A stretch of 64,000 nucleotides of DNA from positions 2,170,001 to 2,234,000 of the forward strand of contig WJXW01000002.1 of assembly GCA_015832175.1 (NCBI GenBank). The letters run 5' to 3'. Made by a program: the position numbers and the translations under genes. Of this stretch, positions 10,762-21,478 are shown piece after piece. The notes under the pieces were generated by a model that saw only the letters and a program-made list of their open reading frames with translations, was not told the DNA's origin and did no database searches. Origin of the DNA: Paraphaeosphaeria minitans. Its lineage: Eukaryota > Ascomycota > Dothideomycetes > Pleosporales > Didymosphaeriaceae. Each line of letters begins with the position of its first letter. Within the stretch, counting starts at the first letter, position 1.

Positions 10762-12190
10762 CTACCGCATGCGTTCCGTCCTCCTCTTGTACGGCAGGGG
10801 TTCTATCTTCTTGCGCTTGAATTCAACGTTGACCTCCTTCTCCAAACCGTTCTTCATCATGACACCTTCCATGCTCTCGTCCCATTTTGTCCTGAACAAA
10901 GTTACACCGATGGGCTTCAGCTTCATCCTATCGACGAAACTTCGCAAGATGAAGCCGTTCCTCTTCTCTGTCTTGATCTCTGATATGTTCAGCGCCTTCG
11001 CGTCCTGCTGTTCCAGCACAAAGATGGCCAGGCGGTGGTACGGCGCGCCCTTGTGAGCCCACGGCGGGCTCCACTCCAATGCTACTTGCTGCTCCTCCAC
11101 TTTCTCGGCCTTTCGGGACTGCTGCTGGATGCGGCTCAGCGCAATGGATGTTTGGTCGGGCGCAATCGGAATGTTGGAAGCGATGAAGTGGCACCGGTAG
11201 GTGAGCTTGTCCTTCTCGGGGAGAGGCACATCGGCATCTACCACCACCACCGTGACCAGCTTCTGGCCTCGCTCAAATGTCTGCACGTTTAAACGCGGCG
11301 GGTTCTCGCTGATGGCCGAATCGACGAAATCACCAATGGGAATATTCTTTCGACCGAACGCAAGATCGACATCGGCAATGGGATCGAGGGCGGGTAGAAG
11401 ATCGGGAACGAGGTTGAACTGCTCTATACGCTGTTCGAGCACGAGACGCTTCCATTTGCGCCACTTCTGATCGGCTAGATACCGATAGATGGGCTTGTTC
11501 ATATCACCTGCAACCAATCAGCATGAGTTCGTCCGTCCGGTAGAGACTGTTCAACGTACCCTCCCCATCCTCAAACTTCTTCTTGACCAGCGGGTCGTTG
11601 ACGTCGGCAAGGACAATCAGGTCGTTCAGGTGGTTCTGCATGCTCCGCAGCCTCGTCGCCTTTTTGGCTTCGCCGCCGCTCACGGTCGAGTCTTGGGCCT
11701 TCAGATTCTCTATCCTCATGATCTGCGTCTTGATGTCCTTCAGCTTCTCCTCGCGGTCCGCCAGCAAGACCTTTCGGGCCTCCTGGAAGCATTGATACGG
11801 GAGCTGATCAAAGGAGATCTGCTCAGCCTTCGCTGCCGAGTCGCGAGCGATGATGGCACGGCGACGTCGAGAACCAATTGGCTGGATTCCTTCCCTTCGG
11901 ATGAGACGACGCTCGTCGCGCTTCAACTCCACGGCGTTCGGGTCCAATTCACCCCATTGCTTCATGTATTCGGGAATCTCCTTTGGTGCGGCCGCATCTT
12001 TCGCGACATCTCCCGGGGTCGACGCGGGCGGAGGCGGCGGCGGTGGAGTCGAGGATGTCGTCTGCAGCTCTTCGCGGGCAGCTGCCGAGGAAGAGAGGAA
12101 GCGGCGAGGCGCGCCATTGAACAAGGCATCGCCACGCACGCACCGGAAACAGGCGCTGAACGGCCGTACGGACGGCTTGACAGGCGCCAT
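10762..12190 (-). CDS. MRPL35: Mitochondrial large ribosomal subunit protein mL38 (MRPL35-type, PEBP-like)
   Basis: Two exons, 12190-11560 and 11507-10762, encode 458 residues. The N-terminus (residues 1-35) is rich in Arg and Ser with no acidic residue before RGD, as expected for a mitochondrial targeting peptide. A poly-Pro stretch and helices typical of mL38 follow (MKQWGELDPNAVELKRDERR; RSMQNHLNDLIVLADVNDP). The second half carries the PEBP-like fold: FGRKNIPIGDFVDS, KLVTVVVVDADVP, then the pair EWSPPWAHKGAPYHRLAIFV, and GVTLFRTKWDE. mL38 is a structural protein of the mitoribosomal central protuberance. The gene is divergent from uL4m with 143 bp between start codons, a likely shared promoter for two proteins of the same subunit. 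Confidence 0.9.
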
Positions 12191-12333
12191 GGCGACGGAT
12201 GCGAGAGGTGTTACTACAATGCTTGATGCTGTCCAGGAGGAAAATCAACGGGTCGCATGCACGGGCCCACGCTTTTTCTGCTCTGGAAGACCTCCGCGAC
12301 CAGCTCCGCCATTTCAGCACGACACCGTCCGGC
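12191..12333. promoter_or_regulatory. Bidirectional promoter between two mitoribosomal genes
   Basis: Only 143 bp separate the mL38 and uL4m start codons, so both 5' leaders and promoters must fit or overlap here. No clear TATA box is visible. That the pair is co-regulated is an inference from the geometry and the shared subunit. Confidence 0.6.
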
Positions 12334-13993
12334 ATGGCTTCCCCCAGGATAGCGTCGCCAATGCGCGGCGTCTCGTATCAATTGAGCAGACTGTCGCTAC
12401 GGCAGGATGCTGTTCCCGTACGTTGATTCCGGCTTCCGCGAAGGGTTGGGCTAACAGCTCTAGAAATCGCTCTCCGCCTCCTTTGCGCGCTCAATTACGA
12501 CGTCGGCCGTATCGTCGATAACCACCTCCGCCGATGGATTTGTTCCCGTAAAACCCTTCGAGGAGCAGACCGTGCTCGCTACCATCCACAAGTTCCCGTC
12601 TCTCGAGCCCCTCCGCCTCCAAAGCTATCCCGCCAATTACCTCAACCTCCCCACCCGCAGAGACATTCTCCACCGCGCAGTCGTCTACGAGGGAGACATG
12701 ACGCGATTGGGTACCGCACACAAGAAGAACCGCTATGAAGTACGTGGTTCAGCCAAAAAAATTCGGCCGCAGAAGGGATCAGGAAGAGCGCGTTTAGGTG
12801 ATAAGAAGTCGCCCATGTTAAGAGGAGGAGGTCTGTCACACGGTCCCCGACACCGCGACTTTTCCACCGAACTGCCCAAGAAGGTTTACGATCTAGCGTG
12901 GAGGACGGCCCTCTCGTACCGATGGCGCAAGGGCGAACTCATCATTGTGGACAATGCCATAGAACTGGAAAGCCCATCACAAAGACTCCTAAACCACATC
13001 TTTGAGGTGCACGAACGGGAAAGAGGCAAGGGAAGGAGTCTCTTGGTCACATCGGAAGACCGTCCGTTTCTGGAAGAGGCGCTGGATAAGATGGACCGCG
13101 GAAGGCAAGCACTGACCTGGGATCTCGTCGACGTCAAAGACCTCCTCGAACTCCAGCGCATCATCATCGAGCGTAAAGCCCTCTGGAACATCTTCAAGGA
13201 ACACCGATCCGATTTGCAAGCCCTCCGGGTCCCAGGCGACCTCCAGCGCGAACCCGAAGACCCCGCCTCCCACGACCTCATGCCGGGCTGGACCCAATTC
13301 TACGCCATGATGACCGCGCCCTCCGCCGAGCGCGAGGCCGTCCGCGCAGAGGCCTACGAGTCCACCGCTTTCGAGCGCTGGACCCGCGCCGAAGCGCTTC
13401 CCGAGTCCAACCCCGAGAAGCTGCAGCTCACCATCTCCGCCTTCGAGCTTCTCGCCGAAGCAAAAGACCTCGCTCGCAAACAGCTCCCCACAATGGAAAC
13501 TCTCTCGGCCATTCGAAAGGAGAAGAATGCTGTCGTTGCCAAGCTCGAGGAGGACGGCGACCCTGAGGGCACCCTCAGCCAGGCCCAGGTAGACGCTGCG
13601 GATGCGAACCTTGCAATCAAAGAGAGGAAGGTGAACGGGCTCGAGCTCAAGGCTCAGGCCGCGGAGCACCGCCGCGATGCGTATCGCTTCCGGGGCAAGA
13701 AGGGCCGGGCGGAGGAGATGGAGAAGCGTGCTGGGAATTTGAGGACGGAGATGGCCCTGGCTGAGGATTCGCTGCTCTTCGCGAAGATCCACCAGGCAAA
13801 GTCGATGGCTGAAGCCCTGTCTGAGCAGGGTGACGTTGTCGAGGCGGAGAAGTATGAAGCGGAGGCTGAGGAGCTGCAGGCGCGGCTGAACGAGATTAGG
13901 AGGCAGGCGGAGGAGGAGTCGTTGGATGAGAAGCCCGAGTACACTGACAGTACCTCAGACATGGACGCGAAGAAGGCGGCGGAGAAGCAGTAA
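12334..13993 (+). CDS. Mitochondrial large ribosomal subunit protein uL4m with a long C-terminal extension
   Basis: Exons 12334-12417 and 12464-13993 encode 537 residues. Exon 1 (MASPRIASPMRGVSYQLSR) and the start of exon 2 (SLSASFARSITTSA) form a Ser/Arg-rich mitochondrial targeting peptide. The L4 core follows: RRDILHRAVVYEGDMTRLGT, the conserved loop GSAKKIRPQKGSGRARLGDK, and the C-terminal block of the fold ending near ALWNIFKEH. L4 binds 23S-type rRNA and its loop reaches the exit tunnel. Beyond about residue 290 some 250 residues form an Ala/Glu/Lys-rich helical extension (for example KAEEL/EMEKRAGNL-type heptads). Yeast YmL6 is about 286 residues, so the tail is an addition. The intron is 46 bp with GGGCTAACAGCTCTAG at its end. 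Confidence 0.88.
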
Positions 13994-14393
13994 GCACGCA
14001 ACGAAGAGGCTGCGTGATTTCGTTGCCATTTGTATCAGTAGTGTGCGGGATATATGTGCATAGAAGGAAATACGGCATGTATGATATGGGTTCGTGGACT
14101 GTAGCTTCTTTACAATGTATCTGCGAATTGACTTGAATTCTGGCTCGGGTTCGTTCCTCGCAATTCTCCAACCAAGACGAAGAGTCTTGAGTCGTCGTCT
14201 TGGTGGTAGCTATCCTATACCTAGGAGCATGCTTGACACATTCAGCTGCTCAAACATCTTCAAATAAACGCCATGTCGAATCGCGGCGTAACCCCACGCC
14301 TTCTATAGCGCCATAACACCAAGCAATGCCTTCCTTGAGTTTCAATTCGTAGTCGTTCATGCATCCGCATCCGCGGCTTAGCGCTGCCTCCTC

Positions 14394-15529
14394 TCAGCTT
14401 TTCATCTCAACCTCGTTCTCACCCGGTGCCTCTTCCACACCCACACCAACCCCAAACACCTTCTCCTTGACCTTCGCACTCATCAGCCCTGTCTCCTCCT
14501 CGCGCGCAATCTTCCCGCTCGCGAGTCCTAGATTGCTCAGCTGGCCCTTTGCATCCGGACCGTGGCCAAACGCACCCTTCCGCTTCACGCTGGCCGTCTC
14601 CTGTTGGACCTTGCGCGCGAGATCCGAGATCTGCTTGGTGCCGTACTCGCGGTTGGAAATGAGCGGGCTGCTCGACAGCGTACCAACCCAGTATTTATTC
14701 CAGAGACTATCCAGTAGTTTCGCGTCGAGCGAGCTCTTGTAGTGTGAGACCTCGAGCGAGTAGTAGTGATTTGCGTGGGCGCCAAAATCCTCGATCTTGC
14801 CGAGCGGAATCGTCTGGAAGCCGTCTGCATCGGTGCCACCACCGCTCTTACCTCCCGCCGACTTTTCCTTCTCCTGGATGTAGTTGTCAGGAAATGTGCG
14901 GAAAGCGCCGATCTCGACTTTCCCCGCGGAGACGGTGCGGTCGGGGTCGATGACCACGGCGACAAACGGGTCCTGAAACGTCTGCTGCGTCTTCTGCGTG
15001 TTGACGTCTATGCCCGAAAGCCAGCAGCCGTAGCCCGGGTGGCTGTGGTACCAGCCGACGGCGTTCTCGGGCTGGCCGCCGCCCTCGCGGCTGCGCGTGA
15101 GGAACTCAACCATGTACTCGTTTGCTTCGTCCTGGGCGTTGACGCGGGTTTCGGTGCCCTCTACAGGGAGGCGGAAGGCGTCGGTCACGACGAAGGTGTG
15201 CGCTTCGATCTTGCCGAGCATCAGGCCCATGACTTCGAGGGAACCGCCGCTGCGGGCGTGCATCACCATTTTCAGCAGCGCGACGGCCGAGATTCGCACG
15301 GAGGTGAAGTGGTGCGGGTCGGCTTTCCAGGGTTTCTCATGGTTGACGGCTTTTTGCTCGCTTTGAGAATAGGTGTAGAGTGCGTCTTTTGTGGGATCAA
15401 CGAGTTTGATGGAGTTTTCGAGCTCTGGGATCGTGTTAGATGATGTGGCGGGGTATGGAGACATGTTCTGGGGTTAGAGCGCATTGGGTGGTTTTAAAGC
15501 TTACCCCATGTTTTTAGAGCGGTCCCCAT
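14394..15529 (-). CDS. CSN5: COP9 signalosome subunit 5 (JAMM metallo-isopeptidase)
   Basis: Exon 1, 15529-15505 (25 nt), encodes MGTALKTW; exon 2 is 15424-14394; total 351 residues. Splicing yields [20 protein letters not shown], matching the usual CSN5 start (KTWELEN). The long-ORF ATG at 15464 lies inside the 80 bp intron and should not be used. The MPN domain contains the upstream Glu ([11 protein letters not shown]) and the JAMM motif [14 protein letters not shown] with His, His and Asp zinc ligands. CSN5 removes NEDD8 from cullins within the signalosome, and in filamentous fungi this affects development and secondary metabolism. The C-terminal half has the helical region used for signalosome assembly ([16 protein letters not shown]). 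It converges with uL4m, whose stop codon is 400 bp away. Confidence 0.93.
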
Positions 15530-15904
15530 CTTGCAGTGGCTGTGAGGATTGTGTGGCGAGAAAGTGCTGTTAGGTATGCGTAGAGCGGGAGCTTTGTGAT
15601 GTTGCGGGGAGCTTCACGTTCACGCCAAGACCAGGCACCAGAACGAGGCGGGGTGGGTGCCCATGAACAATATAAATACATCATGGTTATTTCCGTTTGA
15701 AGTGCATGATCAGAGCAGAAGCAGTTGAAGAAGAGCCTCAGGAGATAAGACAGTATTTGTAACAATTGGCTCCGGCATGTACACAGCTCCGAGCCATCGC
15801 TTTCTCTCCCGACATCGGTCGAGATGGAATATCAGACACGTTACACCTCGAAAAAGAATCTGGCAATTATTTCGATGAGCCGAGCTTTGTCACTCGATCT
15901 ACCG
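15530..15904. other. CSN5 upstream region and 3' region of the next minus-strand gene
   Basis: About 375 bp separate the CSN5 start from the stop of the downstream-oriented ATG16-like gene. No gene is supported. Confidence 0.5.
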
Positions 15905-16653
15905 CTACTTCTGAGCCTTTTCCACTGCCTCGTTCATCCTCCGCGCATCCTCGCCCTTTTCCTGCATCCATCTGCTGGTCAACATTTGGACATCCGCCTC
16001 GGCCTTCTTCAGGTCCTTGTCCTTCGCGTTGACCTCCATCTGCATTACCATCATCTCATCCTGCGCCTGCTCTGCCAGCTGTCTCTGACCCTTCAGCTCC
16101 TCGGTCGTGTCTTTGACCCTCCGCTCGAGTGTCTTGGTTTTTTTCTCCAGCTCCTCAATACGGCGGGCTTGTGTGCTCGTTGTAGTTTTTAAAGTGTTCC
16201 TTTCCTCTTGTACAAGTTTCAGCTCGATTGCTTGCTCTGAGCGGATCTTGTTGGAGGACGCAAGGTCGGCGCGAAGCTGGGTGATGTGGGCCGGGTCTGC
16301 AGGCGCAGGCGCAGGCGCAGACGAAGGTACGGGAGACGACCTGCTATATCGCCAGTTGGATCGGTTCTTGGTGTCGGGTATGGCATCTTCGGGTGTGGCA
16401 GCTTTGGGGGCATCGCGTTCCGCGCTGCGATGCTCGTTCTCTCTTGCGGCTGCTTTGTCCGCGTAGTCGGTGACTGCGATGGATTAGTACGCGGGCTTTC
16501 CTCAGATGGTACAAGTTTGACAATGTACTCACTGATATTGATGTACTTTTCATGTTTCTTTTCGCGCCTGTCGCGTATCTCGAGGCTTCTCAGGTACTGC
16601 TCCAGCGGGTCGCGCGGCGGGGCTTTGGAAGAGGCCGAAGCCGGTGTTGTCAT
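15905..16653 (-). CDS. ATG16: Autophagy protein Atg16-like coiled-coil protein
   Basis: Exons 16653-16533 and 16473-15905 encode 229 residues. The N-terminus (DPLEQYLRSLEIRDRREKKHEKYI) fits the amphipathic Atg5-binding helix of fungal Atg16. A linker with a Pro-Ala repeat (APAPAPAPADP) is followed by a coiled coil over about residues 115-225 with clear heptads (IEELEKKTKTLERRVKD, EELKGQRQLAEQAQ) and the typical C-terminal block LTSRWMQEKGEDARRMNEA. Atg16 joins Atg12-Atg5 and directs Atg8 lipidation at the phagophore; fungal forms lack the WD40 half of animal ATG16L1, as here. The sequence of this family diverges strongly, so the call rests on architecture and the RWM...EDARRMNEA block. The start is divergent from IF-3 with 321 bp between. 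Confidence 0.78.
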
Positions 16654-16974
16654 GGCGGCAGGTGGACGAGGTCAGGTTTGAGGGTGAATCGGTGCGACGC
16701 AGTGTGTTGGCTTATCATGGTGCGGGTTGTGTCCAGCAAGGCTGCAGTTGCCCCCGGCGAGCCATACCTAACGCTCACGCGTATGAATGCGCGGGGGTGT
16801 CTCGGAGGTCTTGACGCACGGGGCGCTTGCCCGAAAGCTTCGACACTTGCTCGTGCAGTGGAGCTTGCCTTCTTACCCAGTCTTCCAATCCACACCGTTG
16901 CCAACATCTGACCTTGTGTCTGCTGTTCTTCTTCTTCCAGTCACTCTTTTTACCGTCGTTCGACACACGGAACA

Positions 16975-17937
16975 ATGTCCCGCTACCACCTGAGCAGCAC
17001 CTCCCGCGCGCTCTACCGCGTCTTCGTTGCACCAAATCTCGCTCCTCGTCTTCAGATCCCGCTTCGATGCGCGCCCACATTCTCCCCCAACATACCATTT
17101 CTTCCCATCACCTCGGTGCGCACAAAGACCAATAAGCCAGCAGTACGACAAGCACTCTCCGACCTTTACACCTTTGACAACGCTATTCAAGCGGACACAA
17201 TCAACATCATTGATAAGCATGGCATCTTCCTAAAAAACGTGAACTTCCATGATGCAATGCGCAAGTTCAACCGCGTAACCCATCACCTCCTCCTCATTGC
17301 CGAAGGCCAAGTCAACGAGTATGGCGAGCCGGATCCGGAGCATCTCCCAACATGCAAGATCATCAGCAAGATCGACCTTCGAATGCAGTACAACAGAAAA
17401 ATTGACGTCGCAAGGAAACTCGAAAAGGGACCCAGTACAAAGAACCTAGAGCTTAACTGGGCTATTGCTGGCGGCGATCTGAAGCACAGGCTTAATAAGC
17501 TAGAGGGCTTTTTGCTAGAGGGGAAGAAGGTCGAGGTTCTGTTTAAATCGAAGAAGAGGGGGAAGAAGGCAACCGAAGCGGAGGCCAAGGGCGTGTTGAA
17601 AGCTGTCACTGATCTTGTGGATACCTGCAAGGGCGCTGGAGAGGTCAAGAGGGAGGGAGATGTAGGTGGTCTTTTTACCATTGTGTTCCAGGGGACAGAT
17701 CTTCGGAGGGCCAATACGGGGAAGAAGGCTGTGCCGGAGAAAGAGGCCAATTCGGAAGACGAAAACCACGCAGAGAAAGAGACCAAGTCAGAAGAGGAGA
17801 CCAATCCGGAGAAAGGAACCAAAGCTGACAAGGAGATCACTCCAAGGAGAAAGACCAAGTTCAACAAGAACCAGCGTGCTGCACAAGTGGATAATACCAA
17901 GGGTGGGACAGATGCGTTTGCTGGACACGGATTCTAA
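16975..17937 (+). CDS. Mitochondrial translation initiation factor IF-3
   Basis: A single exon of 320 residues. The N-terminus (MSRYHLSSTSRALYRVFVAP) is basic and lacks acidic residues, as for mitochondrial import. The IF-3 N domain is seen in FDNAIQADTINIIDKHGIFLKNVNFHDAMRK; the C domain is seen in RKIDVARKLEKGPSTKNLELNWAIAGGDLKHRLNKLEGFLLEGKKVEVLFKSK. IF-3 binds the small mitoribosomal subunit, prevents premature subunit joining and checks start-codon selection. After the domain comes a charged Glu/Lys-rich tail with imperfect short repeats (about residues 245-300), commonly variable in fungal forms. It is the fourth gene of mitochondrial or basic cell housekeeping in this block. Confidence 0.88.
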   Translation: MSRYHLSSTSRALYRVFVAPNLAPRLQIPLRCAPTFSPNIPFLPITSVRTKTNKPAVRQALSDLYTFDNAIQADTINIIDKHGIFLKNVNFHDAMRKFNRVTHHLLLIAEGQVNEYGEPDPEHLPTCKIISKIDLRMQYNRKIDVARKLEKGPSTKNLELNWAIAGGDLKHRLNKLEGFLLEGKKVEVLFKSKKRGKKATEAEAKGVLKAVTDLVDTCKGAGEVKREGDVGGLFTIVFQGTDLRRANTGKKAVPEKEANSEDENHAEKETKSEEETNPEKGTKADKEITPRRKTKFNKNQRAAQVDNTKGGTDAFAGHGF

Positions 17938-18434
17938 GAAAGCAGGCCCTCAAAAGAATCACGTTGTATATACCCAGGTTTCACGGGACTACAGCCGGAG
18001 GGAGGGGAAGAGACATCTGGAGAGTTGCGCCCTCTCGCCACCTTGTTTCGCCCATGTAACAATTATGTGTGCTATGTAATATCATCGTTTACGTCTCAAG
18101 CTCTTGTAGAGTACAACAAGGAAAAGTTGACGAGTACCTACTCAAGTTGGGAACTTACAACTAACCCACCCGTAATCAGCAACAACGACAACGACAACGA
18201 AAACAACAACATACACAAGATGTACGAGTATATTTGCAAATTATTATGATTGCAGACGGGAAATGGAGTCGCACCTGGTACACTAAAGCGGATTAGGCTG
18301 GGACATCCACCGAGTGTTACGTCGCGACTGCTCCCCTTCTCCCGCATTTTTTTGTCTATCAACACACCACCCTGTCTGACTCGCCAAGAATGCAATGCTT
18401 TCATTCAAGAGTTGATTCAAGTACTAAAATCTCC
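17938..18434. other. Convergent intergenic region
   Basis: This is the 3' space between IF-3 (+) and the 2OG oxygenase (-). It contains a short AAC-rich run near 18178-18212. No gene is seen. Confidence 0.5.
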
Positions 18435-19606
18435 CTATGCGTGGACGGGAACAGGAGCAAGCTGCGCCTTCGCACCAACAGGACTGGGCTCAGATGCTGG
18501 CTCGATTTCCTGCTGGAGAGGGTCGTCCTCGCCATCCTCAGTCATACCGCCCAGAATCATCGTCTTCGGAGCCTGCAACTGGTACATCCAAGGGTCAGTG
18601 AAAGCCTTAAACTTCTGGTCGTGCCACTGTCCAGCCGTCACATAGCGACCCTCACTGTCCATGAACATGGTGTCGTCCTCAGCGCGGAGGAAGTAAGCGA
18701 TCGAGTAGCGGTGCTCCTTGGGGTCGAAAGGCACAACACGGTGGATACATGACTGCATCTTCATTCCGCTCGCGAAGCGCAACGAGTCGCCAACGTGGAT
18801 AAAAGCGCAGCCCTTTTTAGGCTCAACGAACCCCATCTCACGCGCCCCGCAAGTCCCTGGAGGCCGGATCTGGAGGCCCCACTGCTCGCTGAAGAGCAAG
18901 GTCAAAGAGCTGATGTCGGTGTGCTTTTGATGACCAACCTCCTTCGGGCCTGTAATCTCGGAGGGGAGGTAGTGCATCATCGACAACTGGTTATGATCAG
19001 TCAAACGCGGCAAGCACTTGGCTTTTGAGAGTCACTTACCGTGGTGGTCGACGGCTTGTCATTGCGGTGGTGGTTCTCGTAGCGCGAAGCTCCCACCAAC
19101 CCCATACCAGTCGAGAGGGCCGAGAGAATGACCTTAGTGATGGTGTTGCAGCTACCGATAGAGTTCTCCAGTATGCCAAGGTCGCCGTTGTTCTTGATCG
19201 GGGACGGGACCTTAGGGCTACCCCTCTGGATCTCATCACGGGAGACCTTCAGCATTTCGTAACCGTCCTTCGTTCCGGCTCCGAAGGCACCAGTCCGACT
19301 ACCTTGAGGCTCGTATCCGAGATGAGACGAAATCAGTCCGAACTCGTTCTTTTGCTCGATTGGTGCCTCGAAGAAGCGGTGCATGAGCTTGAGTGTCTCT
19401 TGCTGGTCACTCAGCATGCGACGACCATCAATGTTGTTCAGGTCAAGGTAAAAGTAACCGTCCTCGAGACAGGCCTTGAGCACGTTGTCAACCTCAGCGG
19501 GGTCTTGCGAAAGAAGTAGGCCGTAGTCAACAGTTCGCATCGACCAGACCGGGACCCGCTTTCCCTGCCATTCAACGGTCTTTGGGGCGTCAATTTGCGG
19601 AGCCAT
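18435..19606 (-). CDS. 2OG-Fe(II) oxygenase of the isopenicillin N synthase-like type
   Basis: Exons 19606-19040 and 18986-18435 encode 372 residues. The N-terminal DIOX_N-type region (VDNVLKACLEDGYFYLDLNN) leads to the beta-helix fold with the iron ligands His and Asp in QKHTDISSLTLLF and His in QSCIHRVVPF, and the 2-oxoglutarate anchor in RYSIAYFLR. The facial triad is complete, so oxidation of a small molecule with 2-oxoglutarate is likely. The C-terminal 40 residues are acidic and Pro-rich beyond the domain. The next gene is another probable 2OG-type enzyme and then an M20 amidohydrolase, suggesting a small metabolic group. The substrate cannot be told. The 53 bp intron ends with CTGATCATAACCAG. 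Confidence 0.9.
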
Positions 19607-20211
19607 GGTTGTCAGGAAAAGTTACTGATGGTTGTAAATCGATAAAGGGAGTTATCTTCTTCTCTTACCGGACCTCGACGCACGACCTGTAATTCTCCTC
19701 GAGACGCAGTTTATATACCTCGACTTCACGTGGCTCAATGCCGGCGAGCGCGTCAATCGCCCCCCCGTACGAATCAACGATTGCCACAAGATAGATGGTA
19801 ATCTTGTTTCGCTTCCCCGCTCCCCACGGTGCACCACATTCTCCCAGAGTGGTAGCTCCACATCGCTACTGAACCCAGGAAAGGCCACAAATCCGTTATG
19901 TTGCATCACAAGGACGGTCCATGTACATTCAATGAATTGACTGGTGCGGCATATACTACCCTGAGCTGTGCCAAGCCGGTAAATCGCTCTATATGAGTGG
20001 TAGAGGGGCAGCTAACGCGTTCGAGGAACGAATTTGTAGGAAGTCACATGTGTACAGCTAAAGCTCCCCACACTCTGCTTTACTGTCTAGCCTATCTTGG
20101 AGGGTACATAACAACAATATCGGTAGGATGGTCACTACCCCTCAGCTCATCAATATCTGGTCGTCGCAGAGAGACCAACAAGAGAGTGGAACTTGCGCAT
20201 CCAAGAGCTAG
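19607..20211. other. Upstream region of the 2OG oxygenase
   Basis: No supported gene. A run of CCCCCC near 19760 and AT-rich sequence just above 19607 are consistent with promoter and leader sequence. The small minus-strand ORF at 19652-19909 has no recognisable content. Confidence 0.5.
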
Positions 20212-21060
20212 CTAAGCATCGTAGAAAACCAAACACCTTACTTCGATACTTTGCCGAGACTCCTTGTCGCGATGAGCAGCATCCTCAAAGGCGGAATGAA
20301 GCGATCTTCGTGCTACTGATATATTGGAATCAAAGCACTTGATCAGGAGGACTTCCTTGGGCGTCAACTGGCTCTTGTAGTACCAGCGATGAGCTGGGTT
20401 ATGTCGTACAACCCATTGTTCTCCTTTGAACCCGTCCTCGGTCATATCTGCCGCGACAAGATCAGCATCTGGGACTGAATTCGAATCCGCCGTCGCGATG
20501 GGATCTTTCAAGATTGTTGCAATGGGCCTCCACACGTTGATGATCTGGTACCTTCTCTTTACCAGCTCGTCTGCTTCCTCTGGAAACTCCCATCGTAGCC
20601 TCATTTCTGCTCCGTCGTACGACTGATCCACGTGCGTTCGGGTAACAGGGCCCCGATTGGCAAGGTTACTGAACCCTAGATGGTGCCACTGCGTCGGTCC
20701 ACGTCTAACCTTGTGGTTGAAGATGTGTACCCGAGTAGCTCCGGTAACGTCCTTCAAGAGTTGCCGACATTCGTCATAGTACATCGTCTGGATGGCAAAC
20801 TCGTCGACGAAGTCTTTTTCGAGGCTCTTGTGGCGACAGTATTGGAAGCCGTGGCTTTCAAGGGTGTAGTTATGCTCGACACCAGTTACGTCGGTGACCA
20901 CGAAATCGTGAGGAAGATGAGGGCGCCGGTTCGATATTTTGCCCCCTCCAATGACTATCGGAGTCGGCTTGGAACCATCTCTTGGGTCGTCCCAATAGTT
21001 GAATGTCGTCTGCACATGATGTTTCCCGGGGCGGCTAGTGGGCAGTGCTTTCTCGTACAT
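20212..21060 (-). CDS. CmcJ/NvfI or GA4-desaturase-like oxidoreductase
   Basis: A single exon of 282 residues from the ATG at 21060 (MYEKALPTSRPGKHHV); the open frame upstream lacks an ATG. Family traits visible in order: TTFNYWDDPRDGSKP near the start, the VHIFNHKVRRG block, RTHVDQSYDGAEMRLRW with the His-x-Asp candidate iron ligands, YQIINVWRPI, and KEVLLIKCFDSN near the end, where the DS pair is typical. These fungal enzymes (relatives of cephamycin CmcJ, AsaB and gibberellin GA4 desaturase) act on secondary metabolites. The gene sits between a 2OG oxygenase and a divergently transcribed M20 enzyme; its start lies 418 bp from the M20 start, so a shared promoter is possible. Confidence 0.83.
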   Translation of the reverse strand: MYEKALPTSRPGKHHVQTTFNYWDDPRDGSKPTPIVIGGGKISNRRPHLPHDFVVTDVTGVEHNYTLESHGFQYCRHKSLEKDFVDEFAIQTMYYDECRQLLKDVTGATRVHIFNHKVRRGPTQWHHLGFSNLANRGPVTRTHVDQSYDGAEMRLRWEFPEEADELVKRRYQIINVWRPIATILKDPIATADSNSVPDADLVAADMTEDGFKGEQWVVRHNPAHRWYYKSQLTPKEVLLIKCFDSNISVARRSLHSAFEDAAHRDKESRQSIEVRCLVFYDA

Positions 21061-21478
21061 CTTGAGTATGCTTCTGTGGTAACAAATGTGAACGGGAAGG
21101 AGCCTTTTCTGCAGATTACGAACGAGGTGCTTAGGTGTGGCGAAAACGTGCAACTGCCGACATCGAATAACTTTGACTAAATGCCGGTAAATACAATCCT
21201 CTCGTTACAAAGATTACACAAACGTCCCTCCTTGCATCGCCACACACAGTAACCCAGAATTCTCGGGACTTCATACTCCGGTGGGGAAATTACCCGGCTA
21301 GGTACCGTAAGACATCGCACATGGGCACCTCCCACGCGGGGCGCCTTGGCCATGCGCCGACTGCATACTGCTACATCAGATACATTATCGTGCATGGTCT
21401 AGGTCACGTCACCGCGCCAGCATTGCATCTCTCTGTTCTGCTGTAGTAATAGCTAGTCTACGACTACACGTTCTAATC

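Noticed and set aside
15464..15464. ATG used as CSN5 start by the longest frame
   Set aside because: It falls inside an intron; the spliced product from 15529 matches the family N-terminus.
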